Below, piece by piece: positions 9,146 through 15,576 of a DNA stretch of 49,923 bases. The stretch spans positions 1 to 49,923 of the forward strand of contig JAFDVS010000135.1 of the NCBI GenBank assembly GCA_018268935.1. The letters run 5' to 3'. Origin of the DNA: Acidobacteriota bacterium (lineage in GTDB: Bacteria > Acidobacteriota > Terriglobia > Bryobacterales > Bryobacteraceae). The notes under the pieces are model-generated. The model saw only the letters and a program-made list of their open reading frames with translations. It had not been told where the DNA came from and made no database searches. How positions within the stretch are numbered: the first letter of the stretch is position 1; each line of letters opens with the position of its first letter. The position numbers were made by a program, and so were the translations under genes.

Positions 9146-10066
9146 CTACAAGGCCGCCGTGGCAATAGGTACCGGCATGAAGGAAATGATGAAGATGGCG
9201 ACGCTGAGCAAAGCAACGCGCGCTCTTCCTGGCCCCAGATGTTCCGGGTCATAAATCGGCGGATGCTTGAGGCCAAAGAAGAACAGGATGGCCGCCCAAA
9301 TGAGCCACGGCCAATAGAAGTATCCAAGCGCCAGCAACACCACCCAGAATACCCGTGTGAGCAGGCGAAATCTTGCTCCGGAGAATGCGTAGAGGATGTG
9401 GCCGCCATCCAGTTGGCCGAAGGGTAGCAGATTGAGTGCGGTGGCGAAGATTCCGACCCATGCGGCGCGGGCGACGGGGTGAAGGTAGATGTCGGAGTGG
9501 GGGACGCCAGGAAAGATGAGGGACTCGAGACCGCGGATGAGCAAAGGAATACCAAAGACGAGGTCACCCTGATCGGCAATCCCGGGGATGACTTTTGAGA
9601 ATGCGAGTCCTATGCCAAGTGCGGGGACAAGAAAAAGGAAGCCGGCAAGGGGACCCGCGACGCCGACATCGAATAGCTCCTTACGGGTGAAGATCGGCGA
9701 GCGAATGCGGATGAACGCCCCGAGAGTTCCGATGAACGTGGGCGCGGGCAGGAAATAGGGGAGACTGGCGTCCAGGCGGTAGTGAACGCAGGCGAAGAAG
9801 TGGCCAAACTCGTGGGCCAGAAGGATGATGAGCAGCGGGAGTGAGAAAAGCAGACCGGCGGACATCCGCGCGGGGTTGCGCCAGATTTCCACGTAGCCGT
9901 CCAGGTCGCTCTCCAGTTCAAAAGCCGGCCGGTTTTGATCGAAGTTTTCGGCGATGCGGGTCCCGACGAACGTGGTGCTGAAAGTGGTGAATACGAACAA
10001 TAGGATGTGCAGCCACAGGCGGCGCCGGGCTGCAACGGGAACCCAAGTCGATGGCGAGGGGTGCAA
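9146..10066 (-). CDS. Site-2-protease-like membrane metallopeptidase (M50 family)
   Basis: 306 residues with about six membrane segments. The zinc motif HEFGH is at residues 85-89 inside a membrane helix, and the third ligand motif is in NLLPFGQLDGGH near residue 210, as in site-2 proteases. Such enzymes cut transmembrane segments to release regulators or remove signal-peptide remnants. No PDZ domain is visible, unlike RseP. The frame opens with TTG at 10066, 12 bases after the HU gene, and no better start is seen before the first membrane helix, so the exact start is uncertain. The neighbours (HU upstream, glycosyltransferases downstream) do not reveal the substrate. Confidence 0.88.
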   Translation of the reverse strand: MHPSPSTWVPVAARRRLWLHILLFVFTTFSTTFVGTRIAENFDQNRPAFELESDLDGYVEIWRNPARMSAGLLFSLPLLIILLAHEFGHFFACVHYRLDASLPYFLPAPTFIGTLGAFIRIRSPIFTRKELFDVGVAGPLAGFLFLVPALGIGLAFSKVIPGIADQGDLVFGIPLLIRGLESLIFPGVPHSDIYLHPVARAAWVGIFATALNLLPFGQLDGGHILYAFSGARFRLLTRVFWVVLLALGYFYWPWLIWAAILFFFGLKHPPIYDPEHLGPGRARVALLSVAIFIISFMPVPIATAAL

Positions 10067-10078
10067 AGGGGTTGACGG

Positions 10079-10348
10079 CTATTGCAGGGTCTGCAACTCT
10101 TTGCCGGGTTTGAAGCGCACGGCCTTACCGGGGGGGATAGCCACTTCCGCGCCGGTGCGCGGATTGCGGCCAATGCCAGTCTTGCGGGGGCGGACGTTGA
10201 AGATACCAAAGCCGCGGAGTTCGATGCGCTCTCCATTGCCCAAGGCGCGCTTCATGCACTCGAAGACCGTCTCGACGGCCATTTCCGCTTTCGTTTTGGT
10301 GATGCCCGTTTTGTTGACGACTTCGTTGATGATATCGAGCTTAATCAA
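10079..10348 (-). CDS. HU/IHF-family nucleoid DNA-binding protein
   Basis: 89 residues, the normal HU length. The fold is recognisable from the N-terminal helices (KLDIINEVVNKTG, then KAEMAVETVFECMKRAL), the beta-arm core GERIELRGFGIFNVRPRK and the arm itself, RNPRTGAEVAIPPGKAVRFKPGK with the intercalating-proline region. It binds and bends DNA as a dimer. The start is TTG, fixed by a strong AGGAGG at 10355-10360 six bases upstream. It is the first gene of the leftward operon and has a strong promoter at 10442-10471. Confidence 0.95.
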   Translation of the reverse strand: MIKLDIINEVVNKTGITKTKAEMAVETVFECMKRALGNGERIELRGFGIFNVRPRKTGIGRNPRTGAEVAIPPGKAVRFKPGKELQTLQ

Positions 10349-10441
10349 AGGGAACCTCCTGCTGGAGCGCCGAAGTGCGGACGCGGACCCCCGGCAAGGA
10401 GGCAGCCACGCCGCTTAGAAACAGATCCGGCGGCAAACCTC

Positions 10442-10471
10442 ATGATAGGATTGAGGTTACAGCCTTGTCAA
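10442..10471 (-). promoter_or_regulatory. Strong sigma-70-type promoter of the HU operon
   Basis: Minus strand: TTGACA (10466-10471), an 18-base spacer, then TATCAT (10442-10447), five of six matches to the -10 consensus. It predicts a transcript start near 10435 and a leader of about 87 bases before the HU gene, containing a GCCGC/GCGGC hairpin possibility. The promoter sits immediately beside the divergent flavin reductase start. Confidence 0.7.
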
Positions 10472-10473
10472 GC

Positions 10474-10956
10474 ATGGCCCAATCAGCAATGAACGAAGCA
10501 CAGTTCCGGCACGCCTGCGGGCAGTTTGCCACGGGAGTCGCGGTGGCGACGGCGAGCGATGAAAGCGGCGCGCCGCACGGATTGACGATCAACTCCTTTA
10601 CGTCGGTATCGATGTCGCCACCGCTGGTGTTGATTTGCATCGACTATCGGGCGCAGGTATTGCAGGTGTTTCTGCGGTCGCAGCATTATGGCGTGAACGT
10701 ACTGCGCGAGAACCAGCAGGAACTATCGAACCGCTTTGCGTATCGAACAGAGGATCGTTTTTCGGGAGTGGAGTGGAAGCGCGGGCAAACCGGAGTGCCG
10801 CTGATTGAAGGATCGCTGGCGTCGCTGGAATGCGCCACTCGCCAGATTATCGAAGGTGGGGATCACACGATTTTATTGGCGGAAGTGGTGGGAATACACA
10901 CCAACAGCGGGGAGCCGCTGCTGTACTTCAATAGCCGCTATCACCGCATCGGGTAA
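10474..10956 (+). CDS. Flavin reductase-like FMN-binding protein
   Basis: 160 residues from ATG at 10474 (ATG at 10489 is also possible, and neither has a clear Shine-Dalgarno). It matches the flavin reductase-like split-barrel family (short-chain NAD(P)H:flavin reductases of two-component monooxygenases): the start FRHACGQFATGVAVATA, then GLTINSFTSVSMSPPLVLICID, and the C-terminal GDHTILLAEVVGIH and PLLYFNSRYHRI. Members bind FMN/FAD and supply reduced flavin to an oxygenase. No monooxygenase gene is adjacent. It is divergent from the HU operon and is followed directly by the structured RNA region. Confidence 0.9.
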   Translation: MAQSAMNEAQFRHACGQFATGVAVATASDESGAPHGLTINSFTSVSMSPPLVLICIDYRAQVLQVFLRSQHYGVNVLRENQQELSNRFAYRTEDRFSGVEWKRGQTGVPLIEGSLASLECATRQIIEGGDHTILLAEVVGIHTNSGEPLLYFNSRYHRIG

Positions 10957-10964
10957 GGCACAAT

Positions 10965-11102
10965 CGGGACCGGGGAGCAGAATTGCTCAAACCGCGCGGT
11001 CCCGTGTGCCTTGGGCCTGGGTCCTCACCCGCCAAGTGGGGACTTTACACCAGGCCAATGCGGCAGGAGCTCTCGCCTTCTCCCGCCGCAAGCTGAATTT
11101 TT
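10965..11102 (+). ncRNA. Structured RNA element A (copy 1 of 2)
   Basis: Five nested or serial stems can be drawn: CGGGACCG 10965-10972 with 10997-11004; GAGCA 10975-10979 with TGCTC 10984-10988; GGCCTGG 11014-11020 with CCAGGCC 11050-11056; GTCCTCAC 11021-11028 with GTGGGGAC 11036-11043 around the loop CCGCCAA; and GCGGC 11060-11064 plus GGAG with CTCC plus GCCGC 11085-11089. The last is followed by AAGCTGAA and five T residues (11098-11102). The U-G pair 11025/11039 only works if the plus strand is transcribed. Copy 2 at 11446 keeps the loops and replaces stem bases with compensating ones. I do not recognise an Rfam class. The acidobacterial motifs Acido-1 and Acido-Lenti-1 should be compared. 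Confidence 0.6.
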
Positions 11103-11116
11103 CGGACAAAAACTCT

Positions 11117-11174
11117 GGGAGTGGCGGGGCCGTTGAAAGGAGAAAGGTGGGATGATACCGGCCTCGCCGCTCCT
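11117..11174 (+). other. Long hairpin presenting an SD-like loop
   Basis: Arms 11117-11132 and 11159-11174 pair over 16 positions, including wobble pairs (11122 with 11169, 11127 with 11164 and the closing 11117 with 11174) that are valid only in plus-strand RNA. The 26-base loop contains AAAGGAG and the ATG of a mini-ORF at 11152. A second stem, ACGCAGGG 11176-11183 with CCCTGCGT 11206-11213, follows directly. Confidence 0.55.
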
Positions 11175-11265
11175 CACGCAGGGGGATGGTTGCGCGAACC
11201 GGCGACCCTGCGTCCGTGAACCGCGGGGATTGGGCTGCCGCGGCCACGAAGACTGTATGAATTGA
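11152..11265 (+). CDS. Possible 37-residue mini-ORF in the RNA region
   Basis: It starts MIPASPLLTQGD and ends GHEDCMN. AAAGGAG ends ten bases before the ATG, both inside the loop of the 11117-11174 hairpin. There is no recognisable domain or signal peptide. The codons overlap RNA stems, so the reading frame may be incidental. It is listed because the ribosome-binding site is better than at many real genes here. Confidence 0.2.
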   Translation: MIPASPLLTQGDGCANRRPCVREPRGLGCRGHEDCMN

Positions 11266-11281
11266 TGAATTCGAAAAAAAG

Positions 11282-11343
11282 ACGGCGCGGAATCCCACTC
11301 ATAGAAAGGAAGTCCACCATGCACACTCCTGATTCCGCGCCGT
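11282..11343 (+). other. 13-bp stem hairpin presenting an SD and start codon
   Basis: ACGGCGCGGAATC (11282-11294) pairs perfectly with GATTCCGCGCCGT (11331-11343). The 36-base loop holds GAAAGGAAG and an ATG at 11319. The arrangement (upstream arm pairing with early codons of a short ORF, SD and ATG in the loop) repeats that of the hairpin at 11117-11174. Confidence 0.55.
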
Positions 11344-11426
11344 GCGGAAGGAAATCCGGCGAGTCCCGAAGTCGCCGGCTCCCTTTGCAAATGGCGGGTA
11401 TTGCCTGCCATTCGCAAAGACTGTAA
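11319..11426 (+). CDS. Possible 35-residue mini-ORF in the RNA region
   Basis: It begins MHTPDSAPCGRK and ends CHSQRL, strongly basic. It is preceded by GAAAGGAAG at good spacing. It also overlaps the stem CCGGCGA 11356-11362 with TCGCCGG 11372-11378 and the hairpin at 11383-11419. No family is recognised. It may be a leader peptide or noise in a structured RNA. Confidence 0.22.
   Translation: MHTPDSAPCGRKSGESRSRRLPLQMAGIACHSQRL
11383..11419 (+). other. Near-perfect 13-bp hairpin
   Basis: CTTTGCAAATGGC (11383-11395) pairs with GCCATTCGCAAAG (11407-11419) with one mismatch around an 11-base loop. No T-tract follows, so it is not an obvious intrinsic terminator. It adds to the dense folding of the interval between the two RNA copies. 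Confidence 0.5.
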
Positions 11427-11445
11427 GAAAGCGTTTCAAGGCAAA

Positions 11446-11570
11446 GCGGGACCGGGGAGCAGGATTGCTCAAACCTCGCGGTCCCGCGCCTTGTGTGCCT
11501 GGGCCTCACCCGCCAAGTGAGGGAGCCAGGCGTATGCCGCTGGACCCCGCAAATCCAGCGGCAAGCTGAA
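11446..11570 (+). ncRNA. Structured RNA element B (copy 2 of 2)
   Basis: Same order of stems as element A: GCGGGACCG 11446-11454 with 11479-11487; GAGCA 11457-11461 with TGCTC 11466-11470; GCCTGG 11497-11502 with CCAGGC 11526-11531; CCTCAC 11504-11509 with GTGAGG 11517-11522 around the identical loop CCGCCAA; GCCGCTGGA 11536-11544 with TCCAGCGGC 11554-11562, then AAGCTGAA. Compared with copy A, the U-G pair is now U-A and the last stem has swapped bases on both sides, so pairing is preserved while sequence changes. It ends just before the 3' end of the convergent hypothetical gene, so it is not a leader of a downstream gene. Confidence 0.6.
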
Positions 11571-11584
11571 CAGAAGCGAACGTG

Positions 11585-12283
11585 CTACTGGCCGGCCATT
11601 TGCCGGATGGCGGCAGCCTTTTCCTTCACACCGAGAGGCGTGCCGAGCAGGCCCGTGATAGCGCTGACCAATTCGTCATCGCTCCATTTCCGTGTGACGA
11701 TCTTCGGCGTCCAGTCGATCGGCACTTCCTTCACGAACTCTTCCCAATAGAAGGCTTCCACCTGTCCATTCTGCGGATTGAAGCGAAGGGCCATATTGGA
11801 CGGAAACGAGGTTTTGACGTAAGCGTCACCGGTGGTTGCGCCGAGGGGATAGTCCTCGCTGGCGCCCGAACCAAAGTTGAGGCGGCCGGCATCGAAGCGG
11901 CTCATCTGCTTCACGACGAGACGCGGGATGAACGGAAAAAGCTGAGCATAAGTGCGATAGAAATTCGCCGTGCCCGGCGAATAAATCTCAAACGTGGAAT
12001 CGCTGAAATTCAACGGCATTTTCACAATGCTGCCGTCCGGATTCCGATCCAGCGCAACGTACTCAAAGGTGTCCCTGGAAGGATTCCAGATGGTGCTGTT
12101 GTCACGCCAGTACTTGGCGCCGCTGCCTTCCGTGGGAGGCATCACGCCGACGGCCTGAATCCAATGCTGATCCGAAGCAAACGCACCGATCTGGTGAGGA
12201 ATGATATTGCACTGTTGCAGAGCGGCAAGTGCTTCCCGGCTGACTGCGCCGGCGCGCGTGTCGGGAATGGCGAAGAACTTCAT
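11585..12283 (-). CDS. Hypothetical protein, family not recognised
   Basis: 232 residues from ATG at 12283, preceded by AAGGAA. No signal peptide or membrane segment is visible, so it is probably cytoplasmic. The sequence is rich in aromatic residues and prolines (WIQAVGVMPPTEGSGAKYW, then STIWNPSRDTFEYVAL) and ends with a charged helical tail (KWSDDELVSAITGLLG, then KEKAAAIRQMAGQ). It looks like a folded single-domain protein, but I cannot assign a function. It is transcribed toward the structured RNA region and follows nrdJ on the same strand after a terminator, so it is probably its own unit. Confidence 0.75.
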   Translation of the reverse strand: MKFFAIPDTRAGAVSREALAALQQCNIIPHQIGAFASDQHWIQAVGVMPPTEGSGAKYWRDNSTIWNPSRDTFEYVALDRNPDGSIVKMPLNFSDSTFEIYSPGTANFYRTYAQLFPFIPRLVVKQMSRFDAGRLNFGSGASEDYPLGATTGDAYVKTSFPSNMALRFNPQNGQVEAFYWEEFVKEVPIDWTPKIVTRKWSDDELVSAITGLLGTPLGVKEKAAAIRQMAGQ

Positions 12284-12419
12284 TTTGTTGGGGATTCCTT
12301 TCCGCGAGGACCGCCGCACCAGGCAGCAAGCCTCACTCACAGTTCCACGATACAGGGGAAGGGTGCGAAATCCGGGGGCGCGAGAGAGCCGTTTTTGCCA
12401 CAAATATCAGAAAAATATG

Positions 12420-12448
12420 GAAATAAAAATATTTTCCTGATTTGTCAC
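12420..12448 (-). promoter_or_regulatory. Candidate promoter in an AT-rich patch
   Basis: Minus strand GTGACA (12443-12448) is five of six matches to -35. A 17-base AT-rich spacer and TATTTC (12420-12425), a weak -10, follow. The surrounding 12405-12440 is unusually A+T-rich for this window and contains an imperfect 11-bp inverted repeat. It would drive the 232-residue protein with a leader of about 130 bases. Confidence 0.35.
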
Positions 12449-12460
12449 ACGCCCTACATC

Positions 12461-12498
12461 AAACAAAAGCGCCGCCAACCCGTAAGGGCCAGCGGCGC
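12461..12498 (-). terminator. Rho-independent terminator of nrdJ
   Basis: On the minus strand a GC-rich stem with arms GCGCCGC (12492-12498) and GCGGCGC (12469-12475), extended by partial inner pairing, is followed by TTTTGTTT (12461-12468). It lies 27 bases after the nrdJ stop. Confidence 0.8.
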
Positions 12499-12524
12499 GA
12501 TGAAAGGACAATGGATGGAAGAGG

Positions 12525-15350
12525 TTAGCTGCAGCCGCTGGTGCCGCCGCAGTTCTCGCACTTATAGCAGGAACCGTTGCGGGTCATCAGACCGCCGCAT
12601 TCCGAACAAAGAGGGGCGTCTTCCACCACCGGACCGAAGGGCAGCGATTGCTGCGGCTCGGTTTCCGTGGGGCGGAGACGAGGAGTTTCGCCGGCTTCAT
12701 TCACGGCTTCCTCAGGCCCGATGTACTTCGCCGCCATCCACCGGAAGATGTAATCCATGATGGACTTGGCGTAGGGGACCTGGGGATTGCCGGTCCAGCC
12801 ACTGGGCTCGAAGCGCACGTGGCTGAACTTGTCGACGAAGAACTTCAGCGGCACGCCATACTGCAACCCGTAGCTCACCGCGGTGGCGAAGCTATCCATA
12901 AGGCCGCTGATGGTGGAGCCTTCCTTCGCCATCGTGATGAAGATCTCACCAGGCGTGCCGTCTTCGAAGACGCCCACGGTGATGTAGCCTTCATGGCCAC
13001 CGATGGAAAACTTGTGGGTGATGGATTGGCGCTCATCCGGCAATTTGCGGCGGATGGGCCGGTAGACGATGCGCTCCGTGATTTGCGGTTCGATCTTGGC
13101 AACGGCGGTAGTTGCAGCCTTGGCGCCCTTGCCGGTACCCGAGCTGAGCGGCTGGACGCGCTTCGAATTATCGCGGTAGATGGCCACCGCCTTCAATCCC
13201 AGACGCCAGCTTTCGATGTAGGCATCCATGATGTCTTCCACCGTGCACTCTTCGGGCATGTTGATGGTCTTGGAGATGGCGCCGGAGATGAACGGCTGCA
13301 CCGCCGACATCATCTTCACGTGACCCATGTGATGGATGAACCGCGTGCCGTTCTGCGGGCGGAAGCTGCAATCGAAGACAGGCAGGTGTTCAGCCTTGAG
13401 ATCCGGAGCGCCTTCAATGGTGCCGGTGGAATCGATGTGGCTGACGATGCGTTCCACCTGTTCGGGACGATAGCCGAGCTTGATCAAAGCCTGCGGCACG
13501 GTGTTGTTGACGATCTTGATAACCCCGCCGCCGACCAGCTTCTTGTACTTCACCAGAGCAAGATCAGGTTCAATCCCGGTGGTGTCGCAATCCATCATGA
13601 AACCGATGGTTCCGGTGGGTGCGATGACAGTGGTCTGGCTATTGCGGAACCCGGACTCCTTGCCCTTCTCATAGGCTTGCTGCCAGCACAGTTTAGCGTG
13701 CTCAAACATGGCGGCCGGCACACGGCGGTTATCGATGCGGCTCACCGATTCGCGGTGCATGCGGACCACTTCGAGGAAGCTCTCTTCGTTGACACCGTAG
13801 CCGGGGCAAGGGCCGGTGGCTTCGGCGATACGGGCGCTGGTGAGGTAGGCCTGACCGCACATCACAGCAGTGATGGCGCCGGCCCAATCGCGGCCTTGAT
13901 CGCTGTCGTACGGAATGCCCATGCTCATCAGCAACGCGCCGAGGTTGGCGAAGCCGAGGCCGAGCGGGCGGAAGTCGTGCGAATTTTTGGCGATATTCTC
14001 GGTGGGATAGCTGGCGCTGTCCACCAGGATTTCCTGGGCAAGGATGGTGGTGTCGACCGCGTGGCGGAAGGCTTCGACATCGAACTCACCGCCGGGCGAA
14101 ACGAAACGCATCAGGTTCAACGAAGCCAGGTTGCAGGCCGAATCATCGAGGAACATGTACTCCGAACAGGGATTCGAAGCATTGATGCGCGCCGTTGCCT
14201 TGGAAGTGTGCCAGCGGTTGATGGTGGTGTCGTATTGCAGGCCGGGGTCGCCGCACTGATGAGTGGCTTCGGCGATCTGGCGCATCAGCTCACGGGCACG
14301 GAAGCGCTTGCGCGGCTGGCCGTCGATGCGCGACTTGGACCACCAATCGCGATCTTCGACGACGGCGTGCATGAAATCGTCGGTGACACGGACACTGTTA
14401 TTGGCGTTCTGGAAGAAAATGGAGCTGTACGCTTCGCCGTCGAGCGAACTGTCATAGCCCGCATCAATCAGTGTGTGCGCCTTTTTCTCTTCCTTCGCTT
14501 TGCACCAGATGAACTTTTCGACGTCGGGGTGATCGACATTGAGGATCACCATCTTCGCGGCGCGGCGCGTCTTGCCGCCGCTCTTGATGACACCGGCGAA
14601 GGCGTCGAAGCCCTTCATGAAGCTGAGCGGGCCGGAAGCGCGGCCGCCACCGGAAAGGATGGCGTCTTCCTCACGGAGATGGGAGAGGTTGGTGCCGGTG
14701 CCGGAACCCCACTTGAACAGCATGCCCTCGGTCTTAGCCAAATCGAGGATGGATTCCAGCGAATCACTAACGGAGTTGATGAAGCAAGCCGAACACTGCG
14801 GGCGGGTCTCTTCCTTCGACATCTTCCTGATGGAGTCAGAGGCCTCGTCGTAATACCAGCCGTAGCCGCGCTGCTCTTTCACCCCTACGTTGAACCAGAC
14901 GGGCGAGTTGAAGCACGCCTTCTGTGTCAACATCAGGTGGGCAAGTTCGTCACGGAAGTTTTCCGAATCCTGCTGTGTCTTAAAGTAGCGTCCGGCCAGT
15001 CCCCAGCCGGCGATGGTGTCCACCACGCGGTGAACCAGTTGGCGCACACTGCGCTCGCGCTCAGGAGAGCCCATGCGTCCATGGAAGTATTTACTGGCAA
15101 CGATGTTGGTCGCGGTTTGCGACCAGTCGGCAGGCACTTCCACGTCGCGCTGCTCAAAAATCACCGAGCCCTTGTCATTCCCAATGGTGGCGTTACGCAA
15201 CTCCCATTGCACTTCTTCGTAAGGGGTCTTACCGGGTTCCATCCGGGCCGTGAAGTACCGGGGAAAAGCAACTCCAGTACGCTGGCTGACAGGGAGCGAG
15301 CGCCTCAACTCTCGCATCCGGACACTAATATCGACACTAAGCTGACCCAT
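12525..15350 (-). CDS. nrdJ: Adenosylcobalamin-dependent (class II) ribonucleotide reductase
   Basis: 941 residues. It reduces ribonucleotides to deoxyribonucleotides using adenosylcobalamin to generate the thiyl radical, so DNA precursor synthesis needs no oxygen and no second subunit. Active-site elements are visible: RPQCSACF (C186), NPCSE (C395, E397) and the loop SGTGTNLSHLREED. The C-terminus holds CxxC pairs in CSECGGLMTRNGSCYKCENCGG, the redox/zinc-ribbon tail of the long NrdJ type. Its length is typical for vitamin B12-dependent RNR. ATG at 15350 is preferred over the longer frame because AAAGGA precedes it at good spacing. Transcription probably starts near a perfect palindrome (15448-15463), and a terminator follows the gene. 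No cobalamin riboswitch is seen upstream. Confidence 0.96.
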   Translation of the reverse strand: MGQLSVDISVRMRELRRSLPVSQRTGVAFPRYFTARMEPGKTPYEEVQWELRNATIGNDKGSVIFEQRDVEVPADWSQTATNIVASKYFHGRMGSPERERSVRQLVHRVVDTIAGWGLAGRYFKTQQDSENFRDELAHLMLTQKACFNSPVWFNVGVKEQRGYGWYYDEASDSIRKMSKEETRPQCSACFINSVSDSLESILDLAKTEGMLFKWGSGTGTNLSHLREEDAILSGGGRASGPLSFMKGFDAFAGVIKSGGKTRRAAKMVILNVDHPDVEKFIWCKAKEEKKAHTLIDAGYDSSLDGEAYSSIFFQNANNSVRVTDDFMHAVVEDRDWWSKSRIDGQPRKRFRARELMRQIAEATHQCGDPGLQYDTTINRWHTSKATARINASNPCSEYMFLDDSACNLASLNLMRFVSPGGEFDVEAFRHAVDTTILAQEILVDSASYPTENIAKNSHDFRPLGLGFANLGALLMSMGIPYDSDQGRDWAGAITAVMCGQAYLTSARIAEATGPCPGYGVNEESFLEVVRMHRESVSRIDNRRVPAAMFEHAKLCWQQAYEKGKESGFRNSQTTVIAPTGTIGFMMDCDTTGIEPDLALVKYKKLVGGGVIKIVNNTVPQALIKLGYRPEQVERIVSHIDSTGTIEGAPDLKAEHLPVFDCSFRPQNGTRFIHHMGHVKMMSAVQPFISGAISKTINMPEECTVEDIMDAYIESWRLGLKAVAIYRDNSKRVQPLSSGTGKGAKAATTAVAKIEPQITERIVYRPIRRKLPDERQSITHKFSIGGHEGYITVGVFEDGTPGEIFITMAKEGSTISGLMDSFATAVSYGLQYGVPLKFFVDKFSHVRFEPSGWTGNPQVPYAKSIMDYIFRWMAAKYIGPEEAVNEAGETPRLRPTETEPQQSLPFGPVVEDAPLCSECGGLMTRNGSCYKCENCGGTSGCS

Positions 15351-15447
15351 CTTGGCAATCCTTTGTTTGGCTAAGTTGTTGTGAAATAACGATGGCGAAT
15401 TGAGCCTTGGGGTCAAACACAACCGTTTGACGTGCTCGACTATGATC

Positions 15448-15463
15448 CCCCAATATATTGGGG
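15448..15463. promoter_or_regulatory. Perfect 16-bp palindrome, candidate NrdR box of nrdJ
   Basis: CCCCAATATATTGGGG is fully symmetric. It lies about 100 bases upstream of the nrdJ start, just downstream of a minus-strand TTGACG (-35-like, 15467-15472). NrdR boxes usually have a CnAtATATnG-type core and come in pairs. A weak second match (CTATATGCGGTGC) starts near 15481, about 30 bases centre to centre. Repression of nrdJ by NrdR-ATP/dATP is the likely meaning. The rest of 15351-15576 shows nothing else I can name. Confidence 0.55.
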
Positions 15464-15576
15464 CGCGTCAAGGAATTTATCTATATGCGGTGCATAAGGT
15501 TACGAAGATGTGAATATCGGGGTTTGCCCTTATACACCCTTTTTGAGGCCAGGGGGACGGCTGCAATGCGTTGATT

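Noticed and set aside
10965..11570. Known riboswitch classes (glycine tandem, ZTP, TPP, FMN, SAM, yybP-ykoY) for elements A and B
   Set aside because: None of their signature sequences fits. The GCCTGGGC similarity to the ZTP motif is local and lacks the rest of that motif, and there is no downstream gene for copy B.
12648..15374. Long plus-strand open frame (908 residues) opposite nrdJ
   Set aside because: It lies wholly antisense to a clearly conserved enzyme. High GC at third codon positions of nrdJ removes stops in this frame, and the translation shows no domain.
15351..15576. Cobalamin riboswitch upstream of nrdJ
   Set aside because: I looked for a conserved B12-box-like segment and the expected stems. 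None is visible, and the leader is too short.
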